Shown piece by piece: positions 22,300 through 34,620 of a DNA stretch of 64,000 nt. The position numbers were made by a program, and so were the translations under genes. The stretch covers positions 902,596 through 966,595 of the forward strand of contig JAKSZT010040190.1 in the NCBI GenBank assembly GCA_026826555.1. The letters run 5' to 3'. Source of the stretch: Tolypeutes matacus (taxonomy: Eukaryota; Chordata; Mammalia; Cingulata; Chlamyphoridae). How positions within the stretch are numbered: position 1 is the first letter of the stretch; every line of letters begins with the position of its first letter. A model generated the notes under the pieces. It saw only the letters and a program-made list of their open reading frames with translations. It was not told the DNA's origin and did not search any database.

Positions 22300-23345
22300 A
22301 TTTTCTCAGATGCCTGGGGGATTGCAGAGAGCCTGAATACCAACCCGATGCTGAAAACATGTTGGCACCTTCACCCCTACATCTGGGGAGACCATGGCTG
22401 CCTCTCCATCAGGCCCAGAGGACAAATCAGAGTTCCGTAGATGACTCTCAGAGCTTGAAATCTAATGGAGTATGCCCTCCAGGGTTTTGACATTGTTTGG
22501 GAACCATAACCCCTGTTGCCCTTCTAGTTTCTCCCTGTGGGAACAGGGAGTGTTTATCCTATGCCAATCCCTCCTTTGTATATTGGAAGCAGATAACTTG
22601 TTCTCTAGGTTTCACAGGTCCACAGCCTGAGAGGAATTGTGCCCCAGGACAGACCCACCTATAACCGATTTTGATGAGCCTTTGTACTTAGTATTGTTAC
22701 TGAAATGACTTGAGACTTTGGGGATATTGTGATGGAATGAATTTATTTTGCATGTTGTAAGAAATGTCTTTTTGGGGTCCAGAGGGTGAAGTGTTGTGGT
22801 TTGAAACTGTGTACCCCCAGAAAATCATATTCTTAAAGCTAAACCATTCATGTTGGTGTAAACCTATTTTAAGTGGGACTTTTTGATGAGGTTGCTTCAG
22901 TTAAGGCATGGCCCAGGGTGGGTCTTAATCCTCTTGCTGGAGTCCTTTACAAGAGAATATATTGAGAAATGTATATATTCATCTGCGTTTACTTTTTAGT
23001 TTTTAATTGTTTATATTTTCAATTATTAAATGTATAAAATAAAGTTAAAAAAAAAAAAGAGAGAGAGAATATAATTCAGACATCGAGGGAGAAAGCCAGA
23101 GAAGCAAGAAACTGAAAGCAATGAAAGCCGGAAGAGACGGGAGAGACCAGCAGATGCTGCCAGGTGACAGAGGAGTCCAGGGTCACTGGCAGCCAGTCTT
23201 TGGGAAGAAAATATTGCCTGATGATGACTTGTTTTGGACATTTTTCTCAACCTTAAAATCGGAAGCTTGTAAGCTAGTAAATTGCCATTGTTAAAGCCAA
23301 TGCATTTCATGGTATCTGCTTTGAGCAGCATAGCAAACCAAAATA
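22300..23345 (+). mobile_element. MaLR-type element, 3' part with 3' LTR
   Basis: About 22380-22790 is colinear with the internal end of the complete element at 35613 ('gggaacagggagtgtttatc', 'tttttggggtccagaggg'). The LTR follows at 22792-23345 and starts TGTTGTGGTTTGAAAC. A short polyadenylated insert splits the LTR at 22962-23064. Confidence 0.75.
22962..23064 (+). mobile_element. Short polyadenylated insertion within an LTR
   Basis: About 100 bp end in AATAAA (23038-23043) and a run of 12 A (23047-23058). The 9-bp duplication GAGAATATA flanks it (22953-22961 and 23065-23073). The other two copies of this LTR lack it. Its source transcript is not recognised. Confidence 0.7.
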
Positions 23346-26300
23346 GAAAGGGTCTTATTTATAATCACTTGCCATCAAATGGGATTGGTCCCCCATGATA
23401 TGGTACCATATTAAGGACTCAATATTCATTTCTGCCAGAAAATTGGACATTCAGCAGTAGCTGGACACTGTTGACGACAGGGAATCCATGCTGTTAGGCC
23501 CACACATAGCTTCCTTCCCTGCTATCCTTTCCACTGTATTCATGAGTCTACTGACCCATCCCTGGGGTGGTCGATGACAGAGGCTGGCTGATATAAACCA
23601 ACTGGGTCATTCTGTCTGCTTATTCATCCCATTATTTCTTCCACAGTTGTTCTGTGATGGACTTTAACACGTAATATAAAGATCTTCAAACTTTCTCTGA
23701 CTCTCATAAGTTCATCCACATGCTTCTTCTCCAGACCTTCTTGTTTTCAATCTTCCAATCTCTTTTCTTCCAGGCCCCATTCAAATAAGCCATGACATTC
23801 ACCATTGTCCATGAATGTATATGTGTTCTTACCTGTGGCCATTTTTCTTTCCATCCAGATGACCAAAGTTCTGCTCTGCCCACTGGGTGGAATTCATCTG
23901 ACTGCTAATTTTCAGGGCCACACTTGAGACGGGCTCTAAAACAGTTGCCATCCATTTTCAGCTTGCACTGTCATACCAAGCCAATTCATCAATGCCTGAA
24001 ACTCAGTATTTTTCCTCCTCTGTCAAGTGATGATAAGGTGTTGAAACTCTGGAGCTGGAACCGTGAAGACGGTGCTGCAGATGAACGACAAGAGACAGAA
24101 ATATGCTAAAGATGGGGTCAGGGGACCCTTCATCCTAGGGGAGAAGAGTCCCTCTGCACAAACCATCATGGCTTTTTTTATGATCACGGAACAAAGCAAT
24201 GAAAAGTGCACCTGTGCTAATGTTTTCTAGTAACTTATAATAACCTTTTCCTGCCTCTGCCATTAATGTCATAAGAACATGATTTTCGTCCTGATGTTTA
24301 TCTTTCCCTATTCTTTCTAAGTTCAGCACGTCCTCACCTTTCTTTGAACCTTCATCCAGGTATGCATTAGATTTTATCTTAGGTATGACATGTTTTTTGT
24401 TCTGTTCTAACTTAAGTGCAGTCTATTTATGTTCCCAGGCTATTTGCCACATACCAAAGTTCTTACATGTTCTCCTTCAATAAGGACCCTCCCCACAACC
24501 ACCAGCACCACATACTCATAAAGCCATAGGGGTAAGCTGAGGGAGTTCAGCTAGTGCAAAGGAGATGGACAACGGGCGTTTGGGTGACCTACTCATACAG
24601 CTTACTTGGGCTCTCCAGCCCTCTCCATGTCAAATCCTGGACATACCATTCCCGTCTTATGATACATCATTGCTTCATCAATTCAATCTTATATCTTGGT
24701 GGATCTGACAGAACTCAGTTTACGATGGGCAGCTCTGGCCAGATGCTCTGTCTCTACCAGAGCCCAGTAGTATACAAGGAGGTGTTTTTCAAAAGGCCTA
24801 TAATTCACTACAGTTGTTATAGCATTGCTCCAGAACCACAGAGGTCTAGGCTGTGATTCTTTTATTAGTGCTTGTTATGAACTCCACTCAGCATGTATTT
24901 CACAATGAATACCTGCAATAACTGTAAAACCTATCATACGTCATTTCCTGCCTTGAAACCTATTCAAATCTGGCAGCTTTGTTGCCATTCAGTAAAAGGG
25001 TCAGAGAATTTTTTCCTAAGTGCAAAATATGCTGCTTCTAGAATCTGAAGAAGCAAACCAGGTACCTTGCTTCCTTCTTAATGATGGAAGTATGAGATGC
25101 AATAATTTCTTTTTACTTTAGAGGATGGCCTGGAATGTCCTGGACATCTAAAATCTTCACTTATGGGGCTAACAACTGAATCTTCGTTGTGTGTATCTCC
25201 CACCCTCTAGAGCACATCTACCTTACCAAGGCCTCCAAAATATTATCATCTTTTTCTCATGTGGTCTGAATAACGTATCATCAATAGAATGAACCAATAT
25301 GATGCCCTTAGGGTATGATAGAGGGCAAGAGAGTTCACATAGTACATAGGAAACAAACAGAAACGTACACTTTTGTCCATCTCATGAAAACATGAATGGC
25401 TCCTGTTTCTCCTTTCCAAGAGGAATGGAAAAAAATGCATTTACCTGATCAATGACTATGTTATGTACCTGCGGCCATGATAATCTGTTCTAGAAAATAT
25501 GTCTGGCATTGTAGCTGAACTGGGGCTACTATTTGATTGAGCTTGCAATAATTTATTTTCATTCTTCAGGATCTGCCTGGTTTTTATAGGGTCCAGACTG
25601 GTGACTTAAAGATGGGAATGATGAGGGCCCTTACATTGTTTTTGTCTTTAAGAGGGGCATTAACCTCTCTATTTGTGTTGTGATTCTTTTTTTTTTTTTT
25701 TTTTTTTTTATTATCGTGTCTTTGGGAGCTGTAGCAATTTCAGAAGCCACCAATTGGATTTCTTCAGCAAGATAGCTCTTACCCACAGCTCAAAGGATCA
25801 ATGTGTGGTTATTCCAACTCTCAAGTAACTGTCATATGTCCCATTCCTGGATAAGGAAAATGACCAATGCAGGCAGAGGGGTATCTGTGGCTCTAACATG
25901 TGCCTAAGCTGGGTCAGTATTTCATTAATTACTTGGCCTCCATGTGCCCACACTCTAACAAGGAACCACAGTGATGCTTTGAGTACCTAAGTACCAATGT
26001 CAACTCAGATTTTGTGTCAATCAGTTTTAAAAGTATTTGGGTATTTCCCCTTTCCCTAGTGTACATTTTTTTTTTTTTTTTTAAGATTTTATTTATTTAT
26101 CCCCCGCTTGCTGCTTGTGCTTGGTGTGTCTATTTGCTGTGTGTTTTTCTGTGTCTGCTTGTCTCCCTTTGTTGGGTCATCTTGCTGGGTCAGCTAATCA
26201 CGCCGTGCGGGCGGGCTTGCCTTCACCAGGAGGCCCCAGGAACCGAACCCGGGGCCTCCCATATGGTAAACGGGAGCCCTACTGATTGAGCCACATCCGC

Positions 26301-26700
26301 TTCCCCCCTAGTGTACATTTAACCAAGTAAATGTCCTGGGCATTCCTATAGATAAATCCCTTTGTGGAAGGATTGGGGGAATCATTACCATATATATATA
26401 TGGTTTAGCACCAAAGGTCTTTGACTCATGTAAAGGTAATAGGGGCTGTATGGATTGTTAGTGGTAATAGTCTGATCATGTCCTTTCATAATCTGTAGCG
26501 GATGTTCCACAACAATGTAGGGTGTCAGTGGAGGGGTGATGTATGGAAATTCTGCGCATTATGCATGATTGTTTTGTAAGCTTAGATGATAATCACTTTG
26601 TGGGCTTTCTGGTCTTACATAGCATGTCCAATCTAGCATGCTCACTTCTCTGAGCCTTTTGATACCTGTCTCCACCATTCGCCATAGCAGTTCTGAATTT
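23346..26700 (-). mobile_element. Antisense ERVL-type retroviral relic (pol)
   Basis: On the minus strand, broken frames around 25270-25430 show a degraded reverse-transcriptase active-site box: I-D-D is kept but the preceding aromatic residue is lost. The pattern of the surrounding sequence also looks like ERV-L pol. Many stops and shifts make it plainly dead. A DAS-SINE at 26069-26305 interrupts it. The exact ends are uncertain. Confidence 0.55.
26069..26305 (-). mobile_element. DAS-type tRNA-derived SINE
   Basis: This is a reverse copy with the T-run on the left and the tRNA-like head on the right ('gaaccgaacccggggcctcc'). A duplication of about 14 bp, CCTAGTGTACATTT, flanks it. It is inserted in the antisense ERVL relic. 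Confidence 0.9.
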
Positions 26701-28430
26701 CTACTTCACTTCCTGTGCACAACTGCTTCTTTTTCACAACATTCTATTACAAACATTTTCAAACATTCAGAAAAAGTGAAAGAAATTTATAGTGAACACC
26801 ATATATCACAAACATAGATTCTACAATTAATATTGTAGTATGTTTTGTTTATCATATATCTAGTCTTCTCTCCATCCATCAATCCATCTCATTTTCCTTA
26901 ACATACTGTATATCAAAGTAAATTGCAAACATCAATCAATACACTTCCTCCTAAACATTTCAGCATACATATCATGGACTAGATTTCAATGTTTCTTTAT
27001 AGTACTTTTAGTCTGAGATAAAATTTTACAAGAAATATAATATATATGTATCTTAAATGTGCATTCATTGAGTTTTCATAAATGAATATGCCTATGTAAT
27101 CTAAGCCTCTATCAAATTATAGAACACTACCATCATCCCAGAAAGTTCGCTCATGCCACTTCCCAGAATTTCCCCCACCATTCTCAGAGGCAACAACTCC
27201 TCTGATTTTTTTTTCCACCAAAGTTTAGTTTTGTCTTTTCTTAAACTTGATATAAGTGGAATCATGCTTTCAAGTGCCAAACTGTCAGAGTATTAGCATC
27301 ATCTCCCAGGGCCCTTGCCAAGACATTAAATCCTACATCTTGGGAAAGTTCCTCCATATTGATACAACTTTATATTCCATCCCCCTTGACCCAACCCTCT
27401 CAGGATCCAGTCCCATATATATGCTCCTAGCTCCTGACAATGCATGTTGGCTAGGTCTTGCAGCTCTTTTGGCATATAGTCACTTTCCCTTATCAGACCT
27501 AGTTCTTCTCCAGTTGGGTTTTGTTGTGACATAACCTTAAGATTTGACCCAGTGGCCAGGTGTGAAGGTAGGGTCCATGCTGCCTTGCAAAGCAGAGGCT
27601 CTGCATCATCTTCAATCAAGCAGGGACTATTAGCACAGGGAGGCATGGAATACTTCTGCAGGTCCAGAGAGTTAAGGAGAATGGAAAGATTCAAGACTTT
27701 TGAGTGCTTTGACCTCAATATCACTATCCTAAATTCTCTGCTTTCCAGATTGAATAATCTCTATTGGATCTGTCTTCAAGTTTGCTGATACTTTCTTTTG
27801 CCACTTTAAATCTATTGAACTACACTAGTGAATTTTTTGTTACTGTAGCTTTCAACTCCAGAATTTCCATTAGGTTCTTTTTAAATCATTTCTATCTCTT
27901 TATTAATGTTCTCTATTTGAAAAGACATTGTCTTTTATCATGGTGTCCTTTAGTTCTTTGAGCATATTTATAATAGTTGTTTGGAAGTCTTTATCTGCAA
28001 GAACCACCATCTGGGATTCTTTAAAGGATGCTTCTATTGCCTAATTTATCCCCATATAAATTGGATCACACTTTCCTGGTTCTTTGCATGTTTCGTAATA
28101 TTTTTTTGTGAAAACTGGATATTTTAAACAATATATTGTAACAACCCTGGAGGACACTGGTTCTTCCTTCCCCAGGGTTATCATTGTTTTTTGCTTGGTT
28201 ATTTGTTTATGTTTTCAAATAATTTTGTTGAATTAATTCTGTGGCATTTATTTCACCCTGTAGTGAGAAGTTGCTTATGCTCCTGATCAGATTTTTTTCT
28301 TTTGTTTTTATCTTTTAGCTTGGCTACCTAGGGGTGACCCCGAGGTCAGCATAAGCCACTTATCAGTCAAATATTGTGCTTACCTGCAATATCAAAAGGC
28401 TAGGCCTTATGACTAAGGACCACATTCTTG
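26700..28430. other. Old L1 3'-end and L1/HAL1 debris, no gene
   Basis: About 26740-27250 resembles an L1M 3' UTR (a 'gagttttcataaatgaatat' word and a 'caacaactcctctgattt' word). About 27700-28290 looks like antisense L1/HAL1 ORF1. The short frames at 27256-27788 show no support. Confidence 0.45.
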
Positions 28431-28860
28431 AGTAAGGACTTCTCTACAGCCAACCTAACAAAACCTAAAACAATGCTTCTTCAGGATCAAGGAGAGTTAT
28501 CAGTAAATTAACTGCCTTCCAGAACAAAACCCATTAAAAGAAGAAATCATAGTCCACAATTTTTGTAACACATCATCTACAATGTCCAATTTATAACAAA
28601 AATGTCTAGACATGAAAAATACAGGAAAATGGCCTCATAACCTACCTCCTTCAAGAATTACATAGAAAAGACCCAGAGATAACCTAAATGTTGAATTAGT
28701 AGACAAAGACTTTAAAGCAGCAATTATAAATGTTCAAAGATTTTAAGGAAAATAATGGTGTTAATGAGTGAACAGGTGGGAAATCTTGGTAGAGAAATCA
28801 AAATTACAAAAGAATAACTAGTTGGGAAATTCTAGTTCTTAGTACATTATTTTAAATTAA
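28430..28860 (+). mobile_element. Old L1/HAL1-like sequence, left half
   Basis: It is A-rich and L1 ORF1-like ('aagacccagagataacctaa', 'tagtagacaaagactttaaa'). It continues at 31883-32640 after the INTS13 copy, which therefore landed inside it. Confidence 0.6.
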
Positions 28861-28875
28861 AAATTAACTTGATGG

Positions 28876-31861
28876 AAATGGGCCTGGGTAGAGAAATGGA
28901 GAAGGGGAGACCGGGTTGGAGGGCCCTGCGCTTCGGGAGCCGTGGCTGGTTTAGCGGGTGCCGCGGTTGGTTCCTCGCTGTGCCCGAGGCTCTCGGTCAC
29001 TGACTGGAAAGAGCTATTGAGGGCCGGAGGCACTTGTTCTCCTCGGCTCCGCCCTCTTCCTGTGTGGGCCCAAGGCGCAGGGGAGATGGCGTGGCGGTCA
29101 AGCAGCCTTCTGCGCCCGCGCTCCCGCAGCTGGGAAGCCTGGGAGGAAGCGGTGTCCTGGGAGATGAGCCGGGAAGGCGTAGCCCCTTCTCTCTGGTAGC
29201 AAACACTTGACTGTGCGCTGACCTTCCCTACCCAGCCGGCAGCCTTTTCCAGAGGGGCTGTGGCCCATCCTCTGTTTCTTTCCACTGCGGGACCAGACAC
29301 GAAAGTTAAAATAAAATGAAGATTTTTTTTTTCAGAGTCTCATAAACAGTATTTGTGGTAGATCACTGCCCTTACATGGCAGAATCACAGCATGTCGAGT
29401 TTGATATGCTGGTGAATAGGACCCAAGGAATCATCCCTTTGGCTCCCAAATCTAAGTCATTATGGTCTTGTTCAGTAGAATCTTCCATGGAATATTGTAG
29501 AATGATGTATGATACATTTCCTTTCAAAAAGTTGGTGAATTTCGTTGTGAGTGACTCTGGACCACATGTTTTAAATTCTTGGACTCAGGAGGACCAAAAT
29601 TTGCGGAGCTGATGGCAGCCTTGGCTGCTCTTGGGCCTCCTAACCCTCTGCACAGTCCAGTTGCAGCAGTGGAAACCCTTTGCAAAGTTGGAGTACGAAC
29701 ATGAGGCTCATACACTACTAATGGAGAATGCAGGACATGTTGGAAATAGAGGAAGGATCAATTGTGTTACTAATGCAAAAAGTGATAATCATGTGTGAAT
29801 GCTTGAGGACCGTGTCCAAGAAACAATTCAGGAGCATAACAAGCTTGTTGCAAATTCAGATCATTTCATGTAGATTGAGAAGTGTGAGTTGGTCCTGATC
29901 CATACTTATCCAGTTGGTGAAGACAGCCTTGTGTCTGATCGTCCTAAAAAAGATTCGTCCCCAGTTTTAACTAACGAAGTCCATAGTGTTCGGGCAGGAC
30001 AGCATCTTGCTACCAAACTGAATATTTTGATACAATAGCATTTTGACTTGGCATCAACTACTATTACAAATATTCCAGTGAAGAAAGAACAGCAAAACAC
30101 ATCTGCCAATTATGATATGGTGCTACATCATCACAAAGATGCACATGTAGATTTCCTAAACAGTGGTGATACTCACTATGGTGGCAGCAGTAGAGAAGCC
30201 ACATTTTAAAAAACAATAATATTAAAGTGGTGCATGCCAAGGACAAATAATATTGGATTAAACTACTGCACTGGAGCTTAATGGATTTCACCTGTAGATG
30301 TAAATAGTAGACCTTCCTTCTACCTTACCAATTTTCTTCTAAATGGTCGTTCTGTTTTATTGGAACAACCACGCAAGTCAGGTTCCAACTCATGAAGTCA
30401 TATGCTTAGTAGCCATGGAGGAGAAATATTTTTGCACGTCCTTAGCAGTTCTCGATCCATTCTAGAAGATCTCCTTCAATTAGTGAAGGCTGTGGAGGAA
30501 GAGTTACAGACTACCAGATTACAGATTTTGGTGAATTTATGAGGGGAAACAGACTAACTCCTTTTGTAGACTCAAGATATAAAATCGATGGAAGTTGTGA
30601 GATCCCTTTGGAATGAGCAAAAGATCAGTTAGAAAAACACAACCGTTACTGGCCTATGATTATTTCACCAACCACCATTTTCAACATGCAGAGTTCAATT
30701 ATCCAGTGTTATTGTGAAAGAGGCTTTGACAGAAGATGTGTTAAACTGTCAAAAAAACAATATACAACTTGGCTACTATGGAAAGAATAAATAATCCTCT
30801 GCCTATTTCCATAGTTGGCACAAGAAGAAAAGGCCCTAAGAGAGATGAACGATACCTTTTCATATGGAATGAGTTAGCAACCCTTGTCAGAGCCCATATT
30901 AACAACTCAGAGAAACATCAAAGAGTCTTGGAATGTCTGATGGCATGTAGGAACAAACACCAGAAGAAGAAGAACTAAAGAAAAGAAAGAGGGAGGACAT
31001 GGGAAGCGGCTGTGGCTTAATCAGTAGGGCTCCCGTTTACCATATGGGAGGCCCCGGGTTTGGTTCCCGGGGCCTCCTGGTGAGGGCGGGCCCGCCCGCA
31101 CGGCGTGGTTGGCTGACCCAGCGAGCACAAGCAGCAAGGGGGGGATAAATGAATAAATAAATAAAATCTTAAAAAAAAAAAAAAAAGAGGGAGGGCAAAT
31201 AGGACAAGTGAGAGAAAGCAATGAAAGATTATGAACAAGAAAAATCTTGGCATGATTCAAAGAGATCAAAAGATATTTTAGAACATGGAAAAAAGAATTG
31301 GCTGAAGTTGAGATTATAAAAGATGCACCTGGTCCCCCAGAACCTCCAAATAAGAAGCCTCTTGTTGAAATGGATGAAACTCCACCAGTGGACAAATCAA
31401 AAGGGCCAGTGTCCTTGTTACCCATATGGAGTAATAGAATCAATACTGCCAATTCCAGAAAACATGAGGAGTTTGCTGGGCATTTGATCTCTGTTAATAA
31501 CAGAGCTGAGTTTTATCAACATCATAGAGGAAAATGGGGTGGAAGCCACAGAATATGGAAAAGCCAGCCAGCAGTAAAGAGGGACTTGAGGAACTAAATT
31601 TAAGTACTTTTACACCTATAGTGTATATTTATGTTGCCTGAACTGGTTTTTACATCTTAAGAAAATTTCAGCTAACTTTATCTTTTTTGTACAAATTGTA
31701 AAATTGGCACATATGTGAAAAATATACATTTGAGATCTGCCCTTCTAAATCACACAAATTAATTTTATTGTAAAGGGTGTTCCTCTGGAAATGTTTTTTT
31801 TGTTTGTTTTTTTGTTTTAATTCTTAGGCTTCTTTTTGCCAAATAAAACTTAAAGTATCTG
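28876..31861 (+). pseudogene. INTS13: INTS13 (ASUN) processed pseudogene
   Basis: This is an intronless copy of the Integrator subunit INTS13/Asunder. The first codon corresponds to ATG at 29316, followed by K-I-F, then 'VDHCPYMAES', 'HVEFDMLV', 'FPFKKLVNFVVSDSG' and, further on, 'NSEKHQRVLECLMACR' and 'KKPLVEMDETPPVDKSKGP'. The parent acts in the nucleus in snRNA 3'-end processing and at mitosis. Here the frame is broken by stops (for example TGA after S-D-N-H-V near 29793), small deletions and a SINE at 31001-31186. A GC-rich 5' leader precedes the ATG. AATAAA is at 31842-31847, with an A-run. An imperfect duplication of about 15 bp ending ACTTGATGG / GCTTGATGG flanks it (28861-28875 and 31867-31882). 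It is a dead, near-full-length retrocopy. Confidence 0.9.
31001..31186 (+). mobile_element. DAS-type tRNA-derived SINE inside the INTS13 retrocopy
   Basis: The head begins 'gggaagcggctgtggctt', the B-box is 'gggtttggttcccgggg', and the tail is ataaataaataaaatctt followed by A. An imperfect duplication GAGGGAGG(A/G)CA flanks it. It splits the retrocopy frame and is therefore younger than it. Confidence 0.9.
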
Positions 31862-31882
31862 AAAAAAAATTTAGCTTGATGG

Positions 31883-32640
31883 CTTAACAACAGGTTGGAG
31901 ATAGGTGAATAAACAGTCAGTATACTAGAAGACAGATCCATAGAAACTTCAGTGACCTGTCGATATTTTTAAAAGTTCTAACAGTCATGTAATTGGTGAA
32001 AGAGAATGGGACATGAACAAATTTGAAGTAATGGTCAAATATTCCCAAACTTGGTGAAAAACATCAATATCCAGATCCAAGAAATTCAGTGAACCCCAAG
32101 ATGAATAAATAGAAAGGAAATAAAACCTAGGTAAATCAAACTGCTCAAAATCTTAAATGCAACCAGAGAAAGATGAACCATTGCATGTATATATAGAAGA
32201 ACAACGATATGAATAACAGACTTCTCAGAAACAATAGAAGCCAGTGGAGAGCAGAATTATATCTTTTTTTTTTTTTTTAATTTAAAGATTTTATTTATTT
32301 ATTCATCAACCCCCCCCCCTTGCTGCTTGTGCTCGCCGGGTCAGCCAACCACGCCGTGCGGGGGGGGCCCCCGCCCCCACCAGGAGGCCCCGGGAACCGA
32401 ACCCGGGGCCCCCCCATGTGGTAAACGGGAGCCCCACCGATTGAGCCACAGCCGCCTCCCCAGAATTATATCTTGAAAGACTAAATAATAAAAAACAAAA
32501 CAAAACTATCAACCCAGAATTCTAAATCCAGGGAAAGTAACCTTCAAAAATGATAATAAATGAAGACATTTTTAGTTAAATGAAAGCTGAGAAAATACAT
32601 CTCCAGCAGATCTGCACTGCAAAATAAACAAACAAACAAA
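31883..32640 (+). mobile_element. Old L1/HAL1-like sequence, right half
   Basis: It continues the interrupted element, with words such as 'gaaacaatagaagccagtgg' and 'aacccagaattctaaatcca' that are typical of L1 ORF1-side sequence. A DAS-SINE is nested at 32265-32460. Confidence 0.6.
32265..32460 (-). mobile_element. DAS-type tRNA-derived SINE
   Basis: A reverse copy flanked by an exact 13-bp duplication CAGAATTATATCT (32252-32264 and 32461-32473). It is inserted in an old L1/HAL1-like sequence. Confidence 0.9.
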
Positions 32641-34050
32641 ACTAAAGGAAGAACTTCAAACTGAAAGGAAATGATAGGTAGAAACTCAGATCTACAAGAA
32701 AGAATGAAGAGCATCAGAAATGGTAAATATGTATGTAAATATAAAACACTTGCTTTAGTCTTTGTAATTTCCCTTAAAAATAAATGACCATTTAAAGCAA
32801 AAAAATATCATTTTTAAGATGGTGTTTATAAAATGTAGAATTAAAATAATATGACAGTAGCATCACAAGAAATGGGCAGGAACAAAGAACATTTACTGTT
32901 TTAAGTTTCTCTCTGTTGTAAAGTGTGAAATGTGAAGAGTGAAGAATGAAGTGTGGAGTAATGCAATATTATTTCCAAATAGACTGATAAATTAAAGATG
33001 TGCATTGTAATTCCTAGAACTACCACTAGATTCCCATTTACTCCCATTGCAGCATTGGTTCTGAGGTAGATTTACTGTTAGGTTAATGAAATATAAGTTG
33101 CTCCACAGTTGTGTCTATCTCTTTGAATGCCCTCGGGTGGGCCCTGGCAACGGTTTCACAAGTTTCATTTGCTTGTAAAATTTGCAAAAGTTAGATATTT
33201 TAGCAACAAGTGCTTAAAAACATTGTGGATTTTTTTCTTTCTTTCTTTTCAATTTCGACTCCCCTTCCTCATATTTTCCTCTTGTTGGGTTGCAGTGAAA
33301 TAGATGCAAGCAATTTGGGATTATAGTAAGGGGAAATATGCCATTTACACTGCAATTTGTAGATATTCTCAAAAGACTCAAGAAGCAGATGATAAACTAC
33401 ACAAAAATAACTTATTAAAAAAGAACTGGGAGAAAATTAAAAATAAAAAGTTATTGGAGGGAAGCGGATGTGGCTCAATCGGTAGGGCTCCCGTTTACCA
33501 TACCGGGGCCTCCTGGTTAAGGCAGGCCAGCCCCCGCGGTGCAGTGAGCTGAGGCAGCAAGACGACCCAACAAAGGGAGACAAGAGACACAGAAAAACGC
33601 ACAGCAAATGGACTCAGAGAGCACAAGCAGCAAGGGGGGGGGGCGGATAAATAAATAAATAAAATCTTAAAAAAAAAAAAAAGTTTTTGGAATGTGAAAA
33701 ACAAATTTAACCAATAAAATGAAAAATTATTTTGACATCAAGAAGCAAATTATAATCAATTTCAGATTATACCATAGCAGTAGTTCATTAAGAGGAAAAG
33801 CTAAGTTTTGAATAGCACAATGAATAGGTTCTTGGATTCTTTGATAATCTAATGAAGATGAGTGAATCACAGGAACACCTTGAAAAGGGATTTAAATTTC
33901 TTGCATATTTTTATAAAATTTACTTAATTTTATTTCGTTTCATTTCACATGCAAATCAGTTTTATGTAGTTGCCTGTTTATCAAGTCCATGTCTCCTAAA
34001 TCTTTGTATTCTCGTACCCACCACCACCATCTCCCCCGTGTGATGAAATC
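32641..34050. other. AT-rich stretch before the ZSCAN31 promoter
   Basis: Apart from the SINE at 33461-33682 I recognise no gene or repeat. Confidence 0.4.
33461..33682 (+). mobile_element. DAS-type tRNA-derived SINE, head shortened
   Basis: The head reads 'gaagcggatgtggctcaatc', but the part between the A-box and the body is shortened ('ccataccggggcctcctgg'), so the B-box is damaged. It ends in a poly-A tail. An imperfect AAAAAGTTATTGGA-like duplication flanks it. Confidence 0.85.
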
Positions 34051-34620
34051 CCTTCCAGCGCTGTTTTGTGTTTCTGAGACTACCTGGCTCCCTGAGGTCG
34101 GGAGACGCTCGGCCGCACAGAAACCCCTCGCTGAAAACTCTCTTCTTCGCACCCATCGGGCTGGGATTTCGGGCTCAGGTTTTTGTAGTAACGTGGTAAG
34201 AAAGGCGCAACAACTTCCGTATTTCCTAGCGACTAGAAGAAAGCGCCTCGAGCGGAAAAAGGGCCTTATTTTCGGCGACTGGTCGCAGAACGATGACGCA
34301 CTTCCGGCGTTTGTGGTTTCTCGACTGTCCGGGCACCGAGACTCCACCAGCGAGCGGATGTGGAGCTTCCCCGTGCCCGGAAGGTGAGTCTCGGGCCCCG
34401 GGACCGGACCCCTCGGGCCCCGCGGAGCTTTAAGGTCCGTGCCTTGGAGCAGGTTGGAAGGAGACATCTGCGCCTGCACGTTCACTTGCCAGCGGCGGGG
34501 ATGCGGGAGTGGTAGGAGGTCCCGGTGCTGTCGAAGGAGAGACCCGTGGAGGGGGCGGTTTTGTGACAGGACGCGAGGTGAGCGGTGGACGAGGGAGTCC
34601 GGCTGCGGGGCCGGCTTCTG
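34050..34620 (+). promoter_or_regulatory. ZSCAN31: ZSCAN31 CpG-island promoter with noncoding exon 1
   Basis: The island has a CRE-like half site and an ETS core side by side ('tgacgca' 34294-34300, 'cttccgg' 34301-34307). About 75 bp downstream a strong plus-strand donor, CCGGAAG before 'gtgagt', lies at 34384. This fits a first exon ending at 34383. The next plus-strand gene is ZSCAN31, whose first coding exon begins 11.4 kb away after an acceptor in its 5' UTR. The start site is not visible. Confidence 0.65.

Noticed and set aside
28876..31861. NKAPL, an intronless gene expected in this gene cluster
   Set aside because: The translated pieces match INTS13/Asunder and show none of the serine/arginine-rich NKAP sequence. 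The human order would also place NKAPL beyond PGBD1, off the right edge.
17217..33682. Functional tRNA genes
   Set aside because: The tRNA-like heads have mutated box and stem positions, are followed by SINE bodies and poly-A tails, and are flanked by target duplications.
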